A stretch of DNA of 64,000 nucleotides from Gentiana macrophylla (GCA_026214975.1 CM047805.1:66875383-66939382), one strand, 5' to 3'; numbered from the stretch's first letter, positions 11,901 through 23,450 are shown. A program made the numbers and translations. Notes: generated from the letters alone by a model not told the origin.

Positions 11901-12938
11901 CTACTGTCTTCTTTCTGTTGTTCCTTCAAAATCTCAACAACAGCTTTTAAAGCAACTCTGGCAGGTCGATAATCTCATCTTCACTAGACCCTCGGCGAGA
12001 TATAGCGATGTCTTTGTTTGCTTCTTTGTTCTTTTAGGCTTTAGGATTTCTGTTATTTTTCTAGTGTCAGCAGCCTTTCTTTTCTCAGTGGTCTTCTTTG
12101 GTGCAGCAGACTTAACAGATTTCTTAATCTGCTCACCACCAGCACCACCATCATCTCCATCATCATCACCATCAGTAGCCTCTGCAACACCTTCTTCATC
12201 ATCATCCAGACCAGGGATAGCATAATCAATCTCTTTCTTGTATCTGGACTGATTGATCTTCTCAGGTGCAACATCAGGGATCTCCAAATGATTCAGCAGG
12301 GTCTAAACCATTAATCCTAAGGGTAAGGCCTTGGATTTCCTTTTCCCTTCTCTTTCCTCCCTGGCTACTTTCTTCATGTAGTGGATAAAGTAACCAGCCC
12401 AATCAAATTTCATACTCCTGCAGATAATCATCATCAGCTCTATCTTGGGTCCTGATAGAGTATCCATACTCCCAACCAGCCCTAAAATATTCTTTGCAAT
12501 GAGTTTGCTCAGCAGGTTGTACTCATTCCCAATATGTCTACAATTGATGCCTGGAATTGATTTGGTGTCTTTATTCGTCTTGATTTTATCAACAAACTCC
12601 ATCTTGGACAGTCCCATTGCCACAGGATTTGTTGGACCATCTACTGTTTCTTCAAAACCAAAAACTTCCCTCAGCAGACTTGAGGAAACTTCTATTTCTT
12701 GTGCATTCACAACTGTTTTGAATGCTTCAGTTCCTTCCTTTATTTGAATATTCTTCCAAAAACTGACAACGTTTGTATATAAGATTGTTTCCAGTCTTAT
12801 GTTCAGTACATTCTCCAATCCTACATATCTTCGTATTCTTCGACCAATGTTGATAGCTAATTCTGTTTTATTAGCATCAACAACAAAACCTCTCACACTT
12901 TGGCTTGATTCTATTTGAACATCAATCTTTTCCGCCAT
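8902..12938 (-). pseudogene. Third ORF of C1 (accessory protein, in env-like position), interrupted
   Basis: Starts at ATG 12938 (MAEKIDVQIES) and ends at TAG 8904-8902, about 1,300 codons, matching the C2 copy at 43056-46943 along its length. Order: a folded N-terminal domain (to about residue 210); basic, NLS-like runs (KRKSKALP, PKRTKKQ, KRRKEIIHKKKHGKGK); acidic stretches; a conserved KPAAEPMTDFEEWVFEKL block; two coiled-coil stretches (around 9940-9850 and 9640-9480); a Gly-Arg-rich RGG box (9215-9155); and a conserved C-terminal region. I see no signal peptide or membrane segment. Breaks: TAG at 12305-12303 where C2 has CAG, and shifts near 12000, 11540, 11300, 10450, 10000 and 9620. 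Many of these fall in CAG/CTG-rich tracts and may be sequence errors. Sireviruses often have an env-like ORF here (family knowledge), but this product reads as a nuclear or nucleic-acid-binding protein. Function unknown. Confidence 0.75.
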
Positions 12939-13054
12939 TGTTATAAGAAAAAGATGAAGAAGAAAGCTTTGTAAATCTGTGTTCACACAGTGTAAAAACA
13001 GAGTGTATAAGTCTGAGATTTTGTAAGTAGAATTGAATCTGCTGTGATAGGCCT

Positions 13055-13147
13055 GTATAAATAGACAGTGAGTGGTTGTAACTGTCAGTGCACGTACATC
13101 CACATTGACCATGATTAATCTGAGTGAATGTTAGCTTGACACGTGGC
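13055..13147 (-). promoter_or_regulatory. Candidate internal promoter of the C1 third ORF
   Basis: On the minus strand a G-box (GCCACGTGTC at 13147-13138) is followed about 75 bases later by a TATA-like TATTTATAC (13063-13055), 117 bases before the ATG at 12938. C2 has the same arrangement (42854-42946). The block between (with GTGGATGTACGTGCACTGAC) is also kept. G-box plus TATA at this spacing is typical of plant promoters (established). That it drives the third ORF is inference. Confidence 0.55.
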
Positions 13148-13397
13148 CCATTACTTTCCAAAACGTTTTGTAACCGTTAGATCGTGTAACCGTGGTCATA
13201 AAGGATAAAATAAATATCCCGCCAATTGCTCTTTGACTTTAATAAAGTTTGACTGTGAAACGTTCCATTCAGCAGGGTTGTTCTCAGCAGGGTTGGCTCA
13301 TCAGTCTGCTGATAAATATGCTTCAGCAGCCTGCTGACAAAGTGACTTTGCTGATCCTTGAATTCTTCTTGTTTTGTTCAATTGATAATACAAGATG

Positions 13398-13578
13398 AAG
13401 TTTAATACCAATGACTGATCTGTCAAGTGAGTTCACCCAACATGACAAAGACCAATCCCTTTGGCAACCTCGTTTGCTCAATTGTCCAAACATTAGTACA
13501 TGGAATTGTTGATACCAATGACTAATCTGCTAAGTGAGCTCACCCAACATAGCAAAGACTAATCCCTTTGGTGAATTC
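13398..13578 (-). repeat. Two direct repeats (~65 bp) in the pol-third ORF spacer of C1
   Basis: About 13398-13469 and 13510-13578 are near copies (both contain CAATGACT... and CACCCAACAT). C2 has the same pair at 42429-42600, so the repeat is an old property of the family and not a local accident. Confidence 0.75.
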
Positions 13579-13595
13579 CAGTACACTGCTGATTA

Positions 13596-13988
13596 TCAGT
13601 CAACTCTAATAATTCCAAGTTCTATCCTTAATTTGGCAAATCTTTCACTATCAAGTGGTTTAGTGAAAATGTCAGCAAGTTGATCTTCAGTAGGGATGTA
13701 TAGAACCACCACATCTTTCTTTTCAACATGATCTCTTATAAAGTGATGTCTTACATCAATGTTCTTGGTTCTTGAGTGCAAAACATGATTTTGAGTTATT
13801 GTAATTGCACTTGTGTTGTCACACATGATTGGAATTTCCTTTTCTTCAATTCCATAATCCCTTAGCTGTTGTATTAACCACAATACTTGTGCACAGCAAC
13901 TTCCAGCAGCAATATACTCTGCTTCAGCAGTGGAAGTTGATATAGAGTTCTGTTTCTTGCTGAACCAGGAAACCAGTCTATTTCCCAT
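13596..13988 (-). CDS. Ty1/copia RNase H, C-terminal part of C1 Pol
   Basis: RNase H domain of the copia polyprotein, which degrades the RNA strand after copying. The frame shows MGNRLVSWFSKKQNSIST, then STAEAEYIAAGS (catalytic Glu), PIMCDNTSAI (catalytic Asp), RHHFIRDHVEKKD, and the family hallmark QLADIFTKPLD near the end. The first part of the domain lies in the upstream frame (YSDFDYAGC, 14060-14020). The two are parted by TGA at 14018-14016, where C2 has AGA (Arg); the break is thus a single nonsense codon plus a short divergent stretch. The stop at 13596 is the natural end of pol. Confidence 0.9.
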   Translation of the reverse strand: MGNRLVSWFSKKQNSISTSTAEAEYIAAGSCCAQVLWLIQQLRDYGIEEKEIPIMCDNTSAITITQNHVLHSRTKNIDVRHHFIRDHVEKKDVVVLYIPTEDQLADIFTKPLDSERFAKLRIELGIIRVD

Positions 13989-14015
13989 TAACTGATAGGT
14001 TCCTGTGGTGCTTTT

Positions 14016-15149
14016 TCAATCAATCTTGCATCCAGCATAATCAAAATCTGAGTAGGATATAACTTTAAAGCTTCCATCTTTGGAATAGCATATCCCTACT
14101 CCCAAGGTCTCTTTTAGATAATTGAGAACTCTCTTGACTGCACCTAAGTGACTTTTTTTAGGTTTAGATTGAAATCTTGCACAAACACCTACAACAAAGG
14201 ATATATCATATCTGCTGGCAGTAAGGTACAATAGACTGCCTATCATCCTTTTGTATAAGGTCTGATCAACATCTTTGCCTTCTTTATCTTCATCCAATCT
14301 GATGTTTGTACTCATAGGAGTTGATATCTTGGTGCTATTTTCCATACCAAACTTCTTCAGCAGCTCCTTAGTGTACTTGGTTTGATGAATGAAGATTCCA
14401 TCTTTCAATTGTTTGACTTGCAGTCCCAAGAAGTAGTTCATTTCTCCCATCATACTCATTTGGAACTTGATCTTCATTAGATTTGCAAACTTTTCACATA
14501 GCAATTCATTTTCAGAACCAAAGATTATGTCATCAACATAAATTTGTACCAGCAGGGTGCTGTTCCCTTCATTGATTCTAAAAAGAGTCTTATCAATGGT
14601 GCCTTTTGTAAAACCATTGTCCACCAAGAATTGAGATAGAGTCTCATACCATGCTCTTGGTGCTTGTTTCAATCCATAAAGTGCTTTGTTGAGTCTATAA
14701 ACTTTATCTTCTTGATCCTTAACTTCAAATCCAGGAGGTTGCTGAACATACACTTCCTCCTCTAGAATGCTATTCAAAAATGCACTTTTGACATCCATTT
14801 GATATACCTTGAAGTTTTTATATGCAGCATATGCTAGAAATAATATGATAGCTTCCAATCTTGCAACAGGTGCATAAGTTTCATCAAAATCTATTCCTTC
14901 AGCTTGAGAATAGCCTTTTGCAACTAGTCTGGCCTTATTCCTCACAATGGTACCAGATTCATCAAGTTTATTTTTGTATACCCATTTAGTACCAATGATA
15001 TTTGCATGACTAGGCCTTTCAACTAGTGTCCAAACATGATTCCTTTCAAATTCATTTAACTCTTCTTGCATAGCAATTATCCAATCTGGATCTGAAATTG
15101 CTTCTTCAACAACTTTAGGTTCAACTTGAGATAGAAAACAAGTGAACAT
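14016..15149 (-). CDS. Ty1/copia reverse transcriptase of C1
   Basis: A 377-residue open frame covering the whole copia reverse transcriptase and the start of RNase H. Landmarks: the [15 protein letters not shown] helix, [18 protein letters not shown], the catalytic Asp in [23 protein letters not shown], the catalytic YVDDIIFGS, and [14 protein letters not shown]. All key residues are present and the frame is open, so this is the best kept part of C1. Start: the frame is part of a polyprotein, so the first Met is not a true start. Upstream it joins the integrase C-terminal region across a corrupted stretch near 15150-15290. Confidence 0.92.
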   Translation of the reverse strand: MFTCFLSQVEPKVVEEAISDPDWIIAMQEELNEFERNHVWTLVERPSHANIIGTKWVYKNKLDESGTIVRNKARLVAKGYSQAEGIDFDETYAPVARLEAIILFLAYAAYKNFKVYQMDVKSAFLNSILEEEVYVQQPPGFEVKDQEDKVYRLNKALYGLKQAPRAWYETLSQFLVDNGFTKGTIDKTLFRINEGNSTLLVQIYVDDIIFGSENELLCEKFANLMKIKFQMSMMGEMNYFLGLQVKQLKDGIFIHQTKYTKELLKKFGMENSTKISTPMSTNIRLDEDKEGKDVDQTLYKRMIGSLLYLTASRYDISFVVGVCARFQSKPKKSHLGAVKRVLNYLKETLGVGICYSKDGSFKVISYSDFDYAGCKID

Positions 15150-15288
15150 AGCTTCTAATTGTCTTCTAGTCCTTACACCTTGCTGAATGTTGCCAATGAC
15201 TTGTTCAACAGGGTGATCCCTTAACCATTGTGGATTTTGGTTAGATTGATTCTCAGGAACCTCATCTTCAGTAGGGTCTGCTGTATCT

Positions 15289-15978
15289 TCAATGGGGGTT
15301 CAACGCAGATCCTTGAACTGCTTCATTTGTTGCATCAGTAGTGTCACCTGCAGGATGTTCAGCAGGGGCAGTATCAGAAACTTTTAAGTCATTAACCCTT
15401 TCCAAGACTTCAACACAATATGGATCAGTGACTTGTAGGTTCTCAGCAGGTTCACAACCTTCATCTTCTATACTAGTGAACTTAGGTTCATCAAACACAA
15501 CATGTATAGTTTCTTCATGTTTTAGTGACCTTTTGTTCAGTACCCTGAATGCTTTGCTGACTGAAGAGTATCCCAAGAAAATTCCTTCATCTGATTTAGG
15601 TTGGAATGTCTTCAAATGCTCCTTATGATTTAAGATAAAACATTTACTTCCAAATGGATGGAAATAGGATATATTAGGTTTCCTTCCATTCCAAATCTCA
15701 TAAGGTGTCTTCAGCAGCTTCTTGTTCACCGAGGTTCTGTTTTGTGTATAGCATGGTGTATTAACTGCTTCAGCCCAATACCTTTCAGGCAGCAATGCTT
15801 CACAAATCATTGTCCTTCCTGCTTCCTTTAAAGTTCTGTTCCTTCTTTCAGCAACCCCATTTTGCTGAGGTGTGCCAGCAGCAGCAAGTTGATGCAGTAC
15901 ACCATTCTGTTCAAAGTATTCTCTTATAACTTTATTGAGAAACTCAAGACCCTTTGTCGATCTTATTTTACTCTTCAC
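15289..15978 (-). CDS. Integrase core end and C-terminal region of C1
   Basis: Continues the integrase after the second catalytic Asp. Shows [20 protein letters not shown], then the catalytic Glu in [19 protein letters not shown], the copia insert [23 protein letters not shown], and [15 protein letters not shown] (GKGY-like part). An acidic, Ala/Pro-rich linker follows before the reverse transcriptase. It overlaps the preceding frame at 15975-15978, where C2 shows a readable join; the shift in C1 comes from an altered stretch near 15985. Confidence 0.88.
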   Translation of the reverse strand: MKSKIRSTKGLEFLNKVIREYFEQNGVLHQLAAAGTPQQNGVAERRNRTLKEAGRTMICEALLPERYWAEAVNTPCYTQNRTSVNKKLLKTPYEIWNGRKPNISYFHPFGSKCFILNHKEHLKTFQPKSDEGIFLGYSSVSKAFRVLNKRSLKHEETIHVVFDEPKFTSIEDEGCEPAENLQVTDPYCVEVLERVNDLKVSDTAPAEHPAGDTTDATNEAVQGSALNPH

Positions 15979-16742
15979 AAAAATTTCTCATCTTGTAATC
16001 TCTTCAAAAGATCAGGCTTCATCTTGAGTGTTTCACTTTTCTTATTCATAAAAACCACCCAAGTGTACCTTGAATAATCATCCACAACAACTAAAGTGTA
16101 CTTCTTTCCAGTTATACTAGTTGGAGTGACAGGTCCAAATAAATCCATGTGCATTAGTTCCAGCACTCTCGTAGTTGATAGCTTTGTTTTTGACTTGAAG
16201 CTTGAGTTGGTCTGTTTACCTTGCTGACATGCATCACAAATAGTATCTTTCTTGAATGTGATCTCAGGTAAACCAATCACCAGTTTCTTCTTTACCAACT
16301 GATTGATGTCATCAAAATTTAGATGATTCAACTTCTTGTGCCATAACCAATTGAGTTCTGATTTAGTATGCACAATCAGGCAGGTTTCTGGAACTCCAGT
16401 AGACCAATCCACAACATACATGTTTTGTTGTCTTCTACCAGCTAATACAACTTGATCACCTCTTTCACTAATGACAATACAGTTGTTCTTGTCAAAAGTG
16501 ACCTTGTATCCCATGTCACAGAATTGTGCAGTGCTCAGTAAGTTGTACTCCAGTCCTTCCACATAAGCAACATTCTTGATGGTTAGTCCATTCCTCACAA
16601 GTGTGCCATATCCTCTTGTGTATCCAGGTGTATTCTTGTTGCCAAAATTCACCCTTGGACCATCTTTTGCTATGTATCCTGTCAAACAGTGCTTATTCTT
16701 TGTCATATGTCTGGAACATCCACTGTCAAAGTACCAGACACC
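15975..16742 (-). CDS. Protease end and integrase N-terminal half of C1
   Basis: Opens just after TAG (16745-16743) with GVWYFDSGCSRHMTKNK. This is the copia aspartic protease active site (DSG), followed by GYGTLVRNG and the LLSTAQFCD block. The integrase zinc finger follows (WHKKLNHLNF ... CDACQQGKQ, HHCC), then the first catalytic Asp in MHMDLFGPV and the second in VVVDDYSRYTWV. All catalytic residues seen here are intact, unlike C2. The protease cleaves the polyprotein; the integrase joins cDNA ends to host DNA. Confidence 0.88.
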   Translation of the reverse strand, partial: GVWYFDSGCSRHMTKNKHCLTGYIAKDGPRVNFGNKNTPGYTRGYGTLVRNGLTIKNVAYVEGLEYNLLSTAQFCDMGYKVTFDKNNCIVISERGDQVVLAGRRQQNMYVVDWSTGVPETCLIVHTKSELNWLWHKKLNHLNFDDINQLVKKKLVIGLPEITFKKDTICDACQQGKQTNSSFKSKTKLSTTRVLELMHMDLFGPVTPTSITGKKYTLVVVDDYSRYTWVVFMNKKSETLKMKPDLLKRLQDEKFL

Positions 16743-16755
16743 CTACAAAACAAAG

Positions 16756-19044
16756 TTAATACATTTTAGGTACCCAAACCTGTTTGGGTCCATAATGGTC
16801 AGTAGTAAGCATGACCCATGGGATGTTTCCATAAGGTCTTCTCCTAAAAGTGTCATACTTTGGTTCATACATGTATTCCACACATCCATAGGTTCTAATA
16901 GTAGATTGTGTAGGATTCACATATGTTTTCTTGCCTTTTGGTTTATAATGCTGTTTGAAGTGACTTTTGTTGTTAGAAGCATTAGCTAATCATTATTTTG
17001 CTGTCTGTTAGGAACAACCCTGTAGTATGGAGTCTGCTGAGGTCTTGTGTAAGTCCTCTGCTGATCCCTTTGCTTAGGTTTTACCCTAGCAGCATGGTTA
17101 TTCTTACGGTTTCTAGCATTAGATACAAGAATATTCCAATCATCATCAGTAGGAAACAATCTACCTTTCCCTCTGAGATAAGTATCCCTTGAATGATTAA
17201 CATTTTTGGGTTTAGGATTCTTATCCTTGGAATATTTCTGCTTTCTTACCCTTCTCGTGGTCCAAATGAGACTTGGTAGCAGTGCTGCTCAGCGTGAGTT
17301 TAGAAGACACAGCATCCTATTTTTGGATTTGTTCTTTTATTAGGAGTCGTTGACTTCCTTGACTTCTGATTTTGCTTTTTGAAGCATTCTCGGCGAGTTT
17401 TTCTTGCCTCAAAGAACCTTCTTGGGAGTTTGATCTTGTGCAGGTACAAACTTAGGACCAATTGGCACTAGGTTCAGTAGCCTTAATGGATCCACTCTTT
17501 TTGGATTGTTGAGTTCCAAATCCAAGCCCTGATCTATCATCATAAGGCTTTCCAGATTTGTATGCGATGAGAGAACAAGATGGATCAGCCAGGATTCGAG
17601 AGGCTCTTTGGATGTTTAGCGAGGCTTATCTTGATTCTCATCCAACATCTTTTCCTTACCTTTGAGAACCCTTAATTCAGCATTTAACCTTTCAACTTCT
17701 ACTTGAAGGGCTTCTTTTTCAGCCTTCACAATCTCATAACCAGATTGTATTTTCCTCAGTTGATTGAGGATGGCATCCAAAGTTTCTTCATTGTAAGAGT
17801 TTCTAGGATTTGAACCACAAGTTGATTCACAATCACTTTCAGCAGGAGTGTTAATTGATACAGTATTGTATACCTCCTCTGTTTCATCCATATTAGCCAT
17901 TAATGCATAGTCTTCCATATCAGCAACCAATGCTGTGTCGTCTAATTTATTTCCCTTTTCAGATTCCACTTCATAACCAGATTCATCTTCAGCAACCATA
18001 GCCTTCTTGCCATGTCTTCTTTGTTGACTCTTGTTCTTTTGAAGATCTGGACAATCTGGTCTGAAATGTCCAGGTTTCTTGCAGTTAAAGCAAAGATAAT
18101 CTGGTTCCTTTTTCTGTTTTAATTCAGGACAGTCAGGTCTGAAGTGTCATGGTTTCTTGCAATTGAAACACAAGAAATCATTGTCTTTCTTTGTTTCTTC
18201 CTTTTTCTTTTCAGTGAATTTCTTTGTGAAATTCCTAGGTGAGGTTTTCCCACCTTTCATCATCCTGATCTTCTTGCTTAGCAATGCTATTTGTTCTTGC
18301 ATTTCATCCAGTAATTCATCTTGAGCTTCTGATCCTTCTTCTTGATGTGAAGCAGCCAGTGCTGTGGTTTTTGGCTGTTCTTTTTCTGTGGTAGGTGACA
18401 ATTTCTTTTTGAATTCATATGCCTTGAGATCTGAGAATAACTTGAATGTATCCTCTTCATGCAATCTTCTCATTTCTTCTATGGCTGTCACCTTCATCTT
18501 CCATTCATCGATGTGTAAGGCTTCCAAGATTTTTGTGTTGATTTCTTCTTTTGGGTAAATGACACTCACAGGTGAGTTCATCCGCACTGCATTGAACTTA
18601 GATTCCATTTGTTCAATGGTTTCATTGGGTTTCATTTCAAACTTTTGGAACTTCTTCTTTGCCACACCGATTTTATTCTTCTTGATTTCATCAAGTTGCC
18701 TTCACGATCAACCGTATTTTGTCCCAAAGTTCTTTAGCTATTTTGCAGTCTTTAACCTTCATGTACATATTGCTATCCAAGGTTCTATAGATGATATCAA
18801 TAGCAATATTGTTGAGGTTTGCTCTCTTCCTATCTTCAGCATTCCATTCTCTTTTTGGTTTTGGAATGTACTGAGTCTCATCTCCCACTGTTACAGCTTT
18901 GACAATCTCCAATGGTCCATCTGTCAGCACAACCATCATTTCATCATGAGTTGCAGCAAGGTAAGCCTGCATTCGACATTTATATTCATCAAATCTATCT
19001 AGAGAACACATCAGCATAGTTCTAGCATAATGGTTGTTATCCAT
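16756..19044 (-). pseudogene. Gag of C1, interrupted
   Basis: Starts at ATG 19044 (MDNNHYARTMLMCSLDRF), 105 bases inside the LTR end, and reaches TAA at 16758-16756, about 760 codons: long, as in Sireviruses. Parts: copia Gag core (19044-18147, with AKELWDKI and NETIEQMES); two CCHC zinc knuckles of CFNCKKPGHFRPDC type (about 18165-18115 and 18085-18040), the first carrying TGA in place of Gly; an acidic region; a coiled-coil (ILNQLRKIQSGYEIVKAEKE, about 17775-17640); then a basic C-terminal part broken by several shifts (17600-17000). Gag builds the particle and binds the genomic RNA. Differences from C2 gather in CAG/CTG-rich stretches. Confidence 0.8.
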
Positions 19045-19133
19045 GATGCAAGTCTTTGAAAATCAGTGATTTGAAAAAGTTTCAAAGTATTTTCTTAAGT
19101 ACAACAAGTAGGATTACTTCAGAACAGAAGCAC

Positions 19134-19146
19134 GGCTCCGATACCA
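19134..19146 (-). other. Primer binding site (initiator tRNA-Met) of C1
   Basis: The minus strand reads TGGTATCGGAGCC, two bases inside the 5' LTR, one base different from the canonical TGGTATCAGAGCC. C2 reads TGGTATCGGAGC at 35429-35440. Confidence 0.9.
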
Positions 19147-19148
19147 AT

Positions 19149-20863
19149 TGTTGGTCCCTTGAAAAGGATTTGGTTAAGTTTAGAGGGGGAGGGGGGGTGA
19201 ATAAACTTAACACTTAAAACTTTTTGGAGTTAACAAACTCAAAGAACTTCAACACTCTGATGATACTTGATGTCACCGATACCTCAAGATCTCTTTGATG
19301 CATGAGTTTCTTGATGGTTGAGTTTACTGAATTTGTGCAGCGGATTTATATCAAAAATTAAGCCTTATTACTTGTTGTTCAATATGATACTAAGTGTTGG
19401 ATACTCAGTAGTGTGAGTGTGTGATTTCAGTTGCTAGATTCAGTAGGTTGATGTGTATAATAAACTAAATGCAGAATGTAAGTGCAGAAAGTAAGTAGGC
19501 AGATTTTATAGTGGTTCCAGGTGGTGTAATCCTGTCAGTCCACTCTTCTCCTGTGATGTTGGAGGTAATTCACTAGAGATCATTGATGTATCTGTTACAA
19601 AGATTCCTAAGATTGCTTGTCCTTCACCAATGACTATGGCTTCACAAACTGAAAACTAGGAACATGTAGGATTGCTGCTCCAAAGTCTTCCACTGGTCCT
19701 TGAAGGGTAGGATTTCCTCTTCACCAGCTCCACCACAAACAACAGTCTTTCACACCCAACAGATGCTTCACTGTTTTCAGCAGGTTCTTTGTAAGATAAA
19801 GATTGAATCAAGTAAATGATTCATTCTGCAAAGAGACTTGACTAGGATGATATAATCAGCAGCTTGCAGTCTTCAAGTGTGTAAACTTGATGTAGCTTGA
19901 ATACAGAATACACTTGAAGATTTTCTCTGGATCAGTAAGGTTAAGCTCAGTAGGTTCAGCAGGGTGCTTTTTCAGCTCAGAATTATCTCTTATATTTTTC
20001 TCTTAAAGTTCATCAATCATCATCTTTTTCTGAGTTGAAAGTCCTCTATTTATAGGTAGGAATGCATGTGACTTGTATTTGAAATTCAAATATAACCGTT
20101 CCTGGTATTTGTCTCATTTGACTTGCTTTCTGTCACTATTCATAGGACTGACACTGTCAGAATTCCTTTTTGACAGTGCAGTCTGTCCACCCTTTGACTT
20201 ATAACCATTGGATAAAGTTCTGAATCATCCCAACATTCTTTTAATCTCACTTTTGATTTGTTGATAAATCGAGGTAGTTGGCTGTCCTTATCCATGTAAT
20301 CTTCCAATGTAATCTTGAATTAACCGAGGTATTATATCAAGAGAGTTCATCGATCTGTTGTAATACCTATCGATCACAATGAAGAATTTGTTTGTGTGAC
20401 AAATTCAATGCAGCTGATTTCTTTTATCTAACTTTTATTTGTGAAGTTAGATTACACCTTTTTTAATTATAACCAAGTTCCAAACATCATCCAACTTATG
20501 GAACTTAGACCTTCTACACAAGGTATATGTAATCAGTTTAGGTTATCACAGACTTGCCTAAATTCTGATTACATAACCTTGACTTTAATCACTAAGTTTG
20601 ATCCCTTAGCCTTCATTAACTGAGTTTGAACCCTCAGCCTTCAGTCTTCAGCAGGTTCAAAAAAGTCTACTGACCTAACTACCCTACTGAAATTGACCAG
20701 TCTGCTGATATAAATCAGCTGACCATTACAATGCTTGTTTGATCAAACCTATTCAAAAATCAAACTCTAATAATCATATACATTTGATCTAGACATCTTT
20801 TTGCCTTTGCACTATAACAGCTAGTCTGGCACTCATCATCAAAACATAGAAATAAGTCCAACA
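19149..20863 (-). repeat. 5' LTR of C1
   Basis: On the plus strand it runs from TGTTGGTCCC to AGTCCAACA (TG...CA ends), 1,715 bp. It is followed by AGAGG, the expected 5-bp target duplication whose partner is outside the window, and then by the Tat element. Nearly identical to 7110-8736 and to the C2 LTRs outside CAG/CTG-rich tracts. Confidence 0.92.
20046..20054 (-). promoter_or_regulatory. TATA box in the C1 5' LTR
   Basis: The minus strand reads TATAAATAG, followed by AGGAC. The same box is in both C2 LTRs (34529-34537, 47976-47984). It is the likely start signal for the full-length element RNA. Confidence 0.7.
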
Positions 20864-20868
20864 AGAGG

Positions 20869-21420
20869 TGACCCCGATCAAGACAGGTATGATGATAATC
20901 GGCCCAATAATTACGTTAATACGATCTTTAGGTCAGCTGAGAATGATAAAGACCGAGCTAGACGAGAGCCAACTGACAGCTCGAGGGATAAGAAGAGGTT
21001 GAGATTTACAACAAAAGTCGGGTATGGACCCAAAGATGACATTCCTAACTCTCGGAATCACGGTGAGGGGCTGGTAATTGAGGCGGTGATTAGCTGAAGT
21101 CGGATATCGAGAGTCTGCGTCGACAATGGTAGCGCAGTAAATTTATTGTACTACTCGGTTTTTAAGGCGATGAAGCTGAAAGATGAGGACATGTCTCCTT
21201 TAGCGTCTCCTTTGTTTGTATTTATAGGACAAGCAATCCATCCCATGGGGTCTATAAGGTAGCTGACGACGGTCGGGGAAGGCGAAAGAGGAAGGACCCT
21301 TGAATTGAACTACGTAGTAGTCAAGGCTCCTTCGGCATACAATGTCATTTTGGGTCGACCTACTCTTTTCGACTGCGTGCTATCATCTTCACTGTCCATA
21401 ATAGTATGAAATTCCCTACC
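20869..21420 (+). pseudogene. Gag tail and aspartic protease of the Tat element
   Basis: The region around 21105-21400 reads RVCVDNGSAVNLLYY (active site DNGS in place of the usual DxG/DTG), then HPMGSI, and VVVKAPSAYNVILGRPTLF, the classic protease tail of Tat elements. Upstream is a charged Gag tail without a clear knuckle. In-frame stops (TGA near 21090, TAG near 21260) break it. The protease would mature the polyprotein. Confidence 0.75.
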
Positions 21421-22560
21421 AGGAACGGCTCGCATGAAGTAAAAAGAGACATCGACACCGCTCGGAGCTGCAACTCCATCGTCATGGACGGGAAAATGGC
21501 GGTGCAGCAAGTCCTGATTGAAGAGTTGATTCCGGAGGAAGAAGAGGAGAAGAGTTGGATCTCGGTTGATCCCATCGAGGATGTTCGTCTATGGGAAGAC
21601 AAAAAAGACCAGTGTGTGCTAGTCGGGATTTGGATCCCAACTAAAGAAAAACAGTTGCTGGTCGAGCTGCTAATCAAGTTCAGAGATGTCTTTGCGTGGA
21701 AGGCCGACGACATGCCGGGGTTATCCACATATATGGCGGTCCATAAGCTCGAAATAGATCAAGGCCGGAAGCAAGTCAGACAGAAAAAGAGGAGTTTCCC
21801 TCCTGAATGAAACCAAGCTATTGAGAAAGAAGTCGGAAAGCTGTTAACAGCCAAGATAGTGAGGGAAGTGCTCTACCCTGAATGGCTAGCCAACCCAGTC
21901 CTAGTCAAGAAGCCCGACGGCAGCTGGTATATGTGCGTGGACTTCACCGATTTGAATAAAGCATGTCTGAAGGACTCATATCCGTTGCCAAAAATCGACA
22001 GGTTAGTAGACTCTACTATCGACTTCGAATGGTTTCTTAGATGCGTATAAAGGATACCATCAGATCGTAATGGATTCTCGAGACGTTGAAAAGACAGCTT
22101 TCATCACGGAATTCGGAACTTTCTGCTATGTAACCATGCCATTCGGATTGAAAGACGCTGGGGCTACATATCAGAGAGCAGTCAACAAGATTTTCGCCAA
22201 GCAAATCGGTTGGTGTATGGAAGTGTACGTAGACGACTTGCTCATCAAGAGTCGATCTATGAAGTAGTACCTTGTAGATGCTCGGGAAGTATTTGAGGTT
22301 TTGAAGGAAACGAAGATGAAATTAAATCCGAAGAAGTGCACCTTTGGGGTCAGGTCGGGGAAGTTTTTGGAATACATGATCTCGAAAGACGGGATTCGAG
22401 CGAACCTAGATAAGATCGACACTTTGAAGAATATGCCTGCACCTAAAAAATATAAAGGAAGTACAGAGACTCACTGGTCGAATGGCCGCCCTCAACAGGT
22501 TTTTATCGAGATCCGCCCAGCGAGCTCTACCGTTTTTCAAGATCCTCCGTAAGGCCAGTC
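21406..22560 (+). pseudogene. Reverse transcriptase of the Tat element
   Basis: Four overlapping frames give the enzyme: an acidic lead-in (21406-21810), EWLANPVLVKKPDGSWYMCV and DLNKACLKDSYPLPKID (21859-22020), TAFITEFGTFCYVTMPFGLK with the catalytic EVYVDDLLIKS (22070-22267), and MKLNPKKCTFGVRSGK (22301-22450). Breaks: TGA at 21808, a shift near 22030, TAG at 22265 and a shift near 22460. All catalytic residues are visible, so decay is moderate. Confidence 0.85.
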
Positions 22561-23010
22561 CTCTCCAGTGGGATGAAGAGTGTCAGAAAGCCTTCGAGGA
22601 TTTAAAAGCATACTTGTCGAGCTACCCACTCTCACTTCACCCCCGGAAGGAGAAAAACTGTTGGTCGATTTGGCAGTATGTGAAGAAGCAGTGAGTGCGG
22701 TTCTAATCCGGGAAGGGGTCCATGGCCAAGTGCCAATTTATTTTGTCAGCAATGCATTGCAGGGACCCGAGATCCGATACTCACCTGCAGAGAAACTAGC
22801 ATTATGTTTGGTACATGCCCTAAGAAAACTGAGGCCTTATTTCCAATCCCATCCCATTACGGTGGTCACTGACCAACCACTGAAGCAGATCTAAGTGAAG
22901 CCTGACACGTCGGGTCGACTAGAAAAATGGGTAGTGGAGATGGCAGAATACGATATCGAGTTCGTGCCTTGGACTGCGATTAAGGCCCAGGCCTTGGCAG
23001 ATTTCTAGCT
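22561..23010 (+). pseudogene. First RNase H domain of the Tat element
   Basis: 22580-22894 reads a Ty3-type RNase H in a decayed state: KLLVDLAVCEEAVSAVL (the usual catalytic Asp position is not conserved), QVPIYFVSNAL, RYSPAEKLALCLVHALRKLR, and TVVTDQPLKQI, followed by the EKWVVEMAEYDIEF block. In Tat elements this native domain is often degenerate and replaced in function by a second RNase H (family knowledge), which is present next. Confidence 0.8.
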
Positions 23011-23039
23011 GAAGGAATTTCCATCCAACTCGAGCAAGA

Positions 23040-23450
23040 GAAGCAAAGCACAGAAGAACAGTGGACTCTCCAAGTCGATGGGGCGTCAAGAAAAGAGGGG
23101 GCAGGAGTTGGACTCCTTCTAATCAGCCCGAAAGGTGAAGAATTCCCCTACGCCCTTCGATTCAACTTCAAAGCGACGAACAACGAGGCTAAATATGAGG
23201 CTATGATCACAGGTCTGAAACTTGCTTTGAAGTAGGGAGTCGAGAACCTACTAGTTTACAGCGACTCACAGTTGGTGGTAAATCATATCAGGGGGGTATG
23301 AAGCCAAAGAAGAAACCATGAAAAATTACTTAACAGTGGTAGAAGGCCTCATACCAAAGTTCAAGTCGGTTCAGATCGAGCAGGTCCCCGAAGTCAGAAT
23401 AAGAGAGCCGATGCATTATCGAAACTCGCTTTGAACTTCATTTCGAGCAC
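23040..23450 (+). pseudogene. Second, archaeal-type RNase H (aRNH) of the Tat element
   Basis: WTLQVDGASRKEGAGVGLLL (catalytic Asp), ATNNEAKYEAMITGLKLAL (catalytic Glu), and LLVYSDSQLVVNHI (catalytic Asp) are the three landmarks of the extra RNase H found in the Tat lineage. It sits between the first RNase H and integrase, where that domain is expected. One in-frame TAG (near 23237) and a shift near 23295 interrupt it. Its presence is a firm lineage marker. Confidence 0.85.

Larger units (their letters stand above)
7110..20863 (-). mobile_element. Ty1/copia retrotransposon C1 (Sirevirus-like), minus strand
   Basis: Order on the minus strand: 5' LTR (19149-20863), primer site for initiator tRNA-Met, Gag with two zinc knuckles, protease, integrase, reverse transcriptase, RNase H ending in ADIFTKPL, a spacer with a candidate promoter, a third ORF of about 4 kb, a polypurine tract and the 3' LTR (7110-8736). 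Integrase before reverse transcriptase defines Ty1/copia. The long LTRs, the long Gag and an extra ORF after pol point to the Sirevirus (SIRE/Maximus) branch. The same family occurs as C2 at 33726-48835. The 3' LTR lacks about 90 outer bases because A1 appears to be inserted there. Confidence 0.85.
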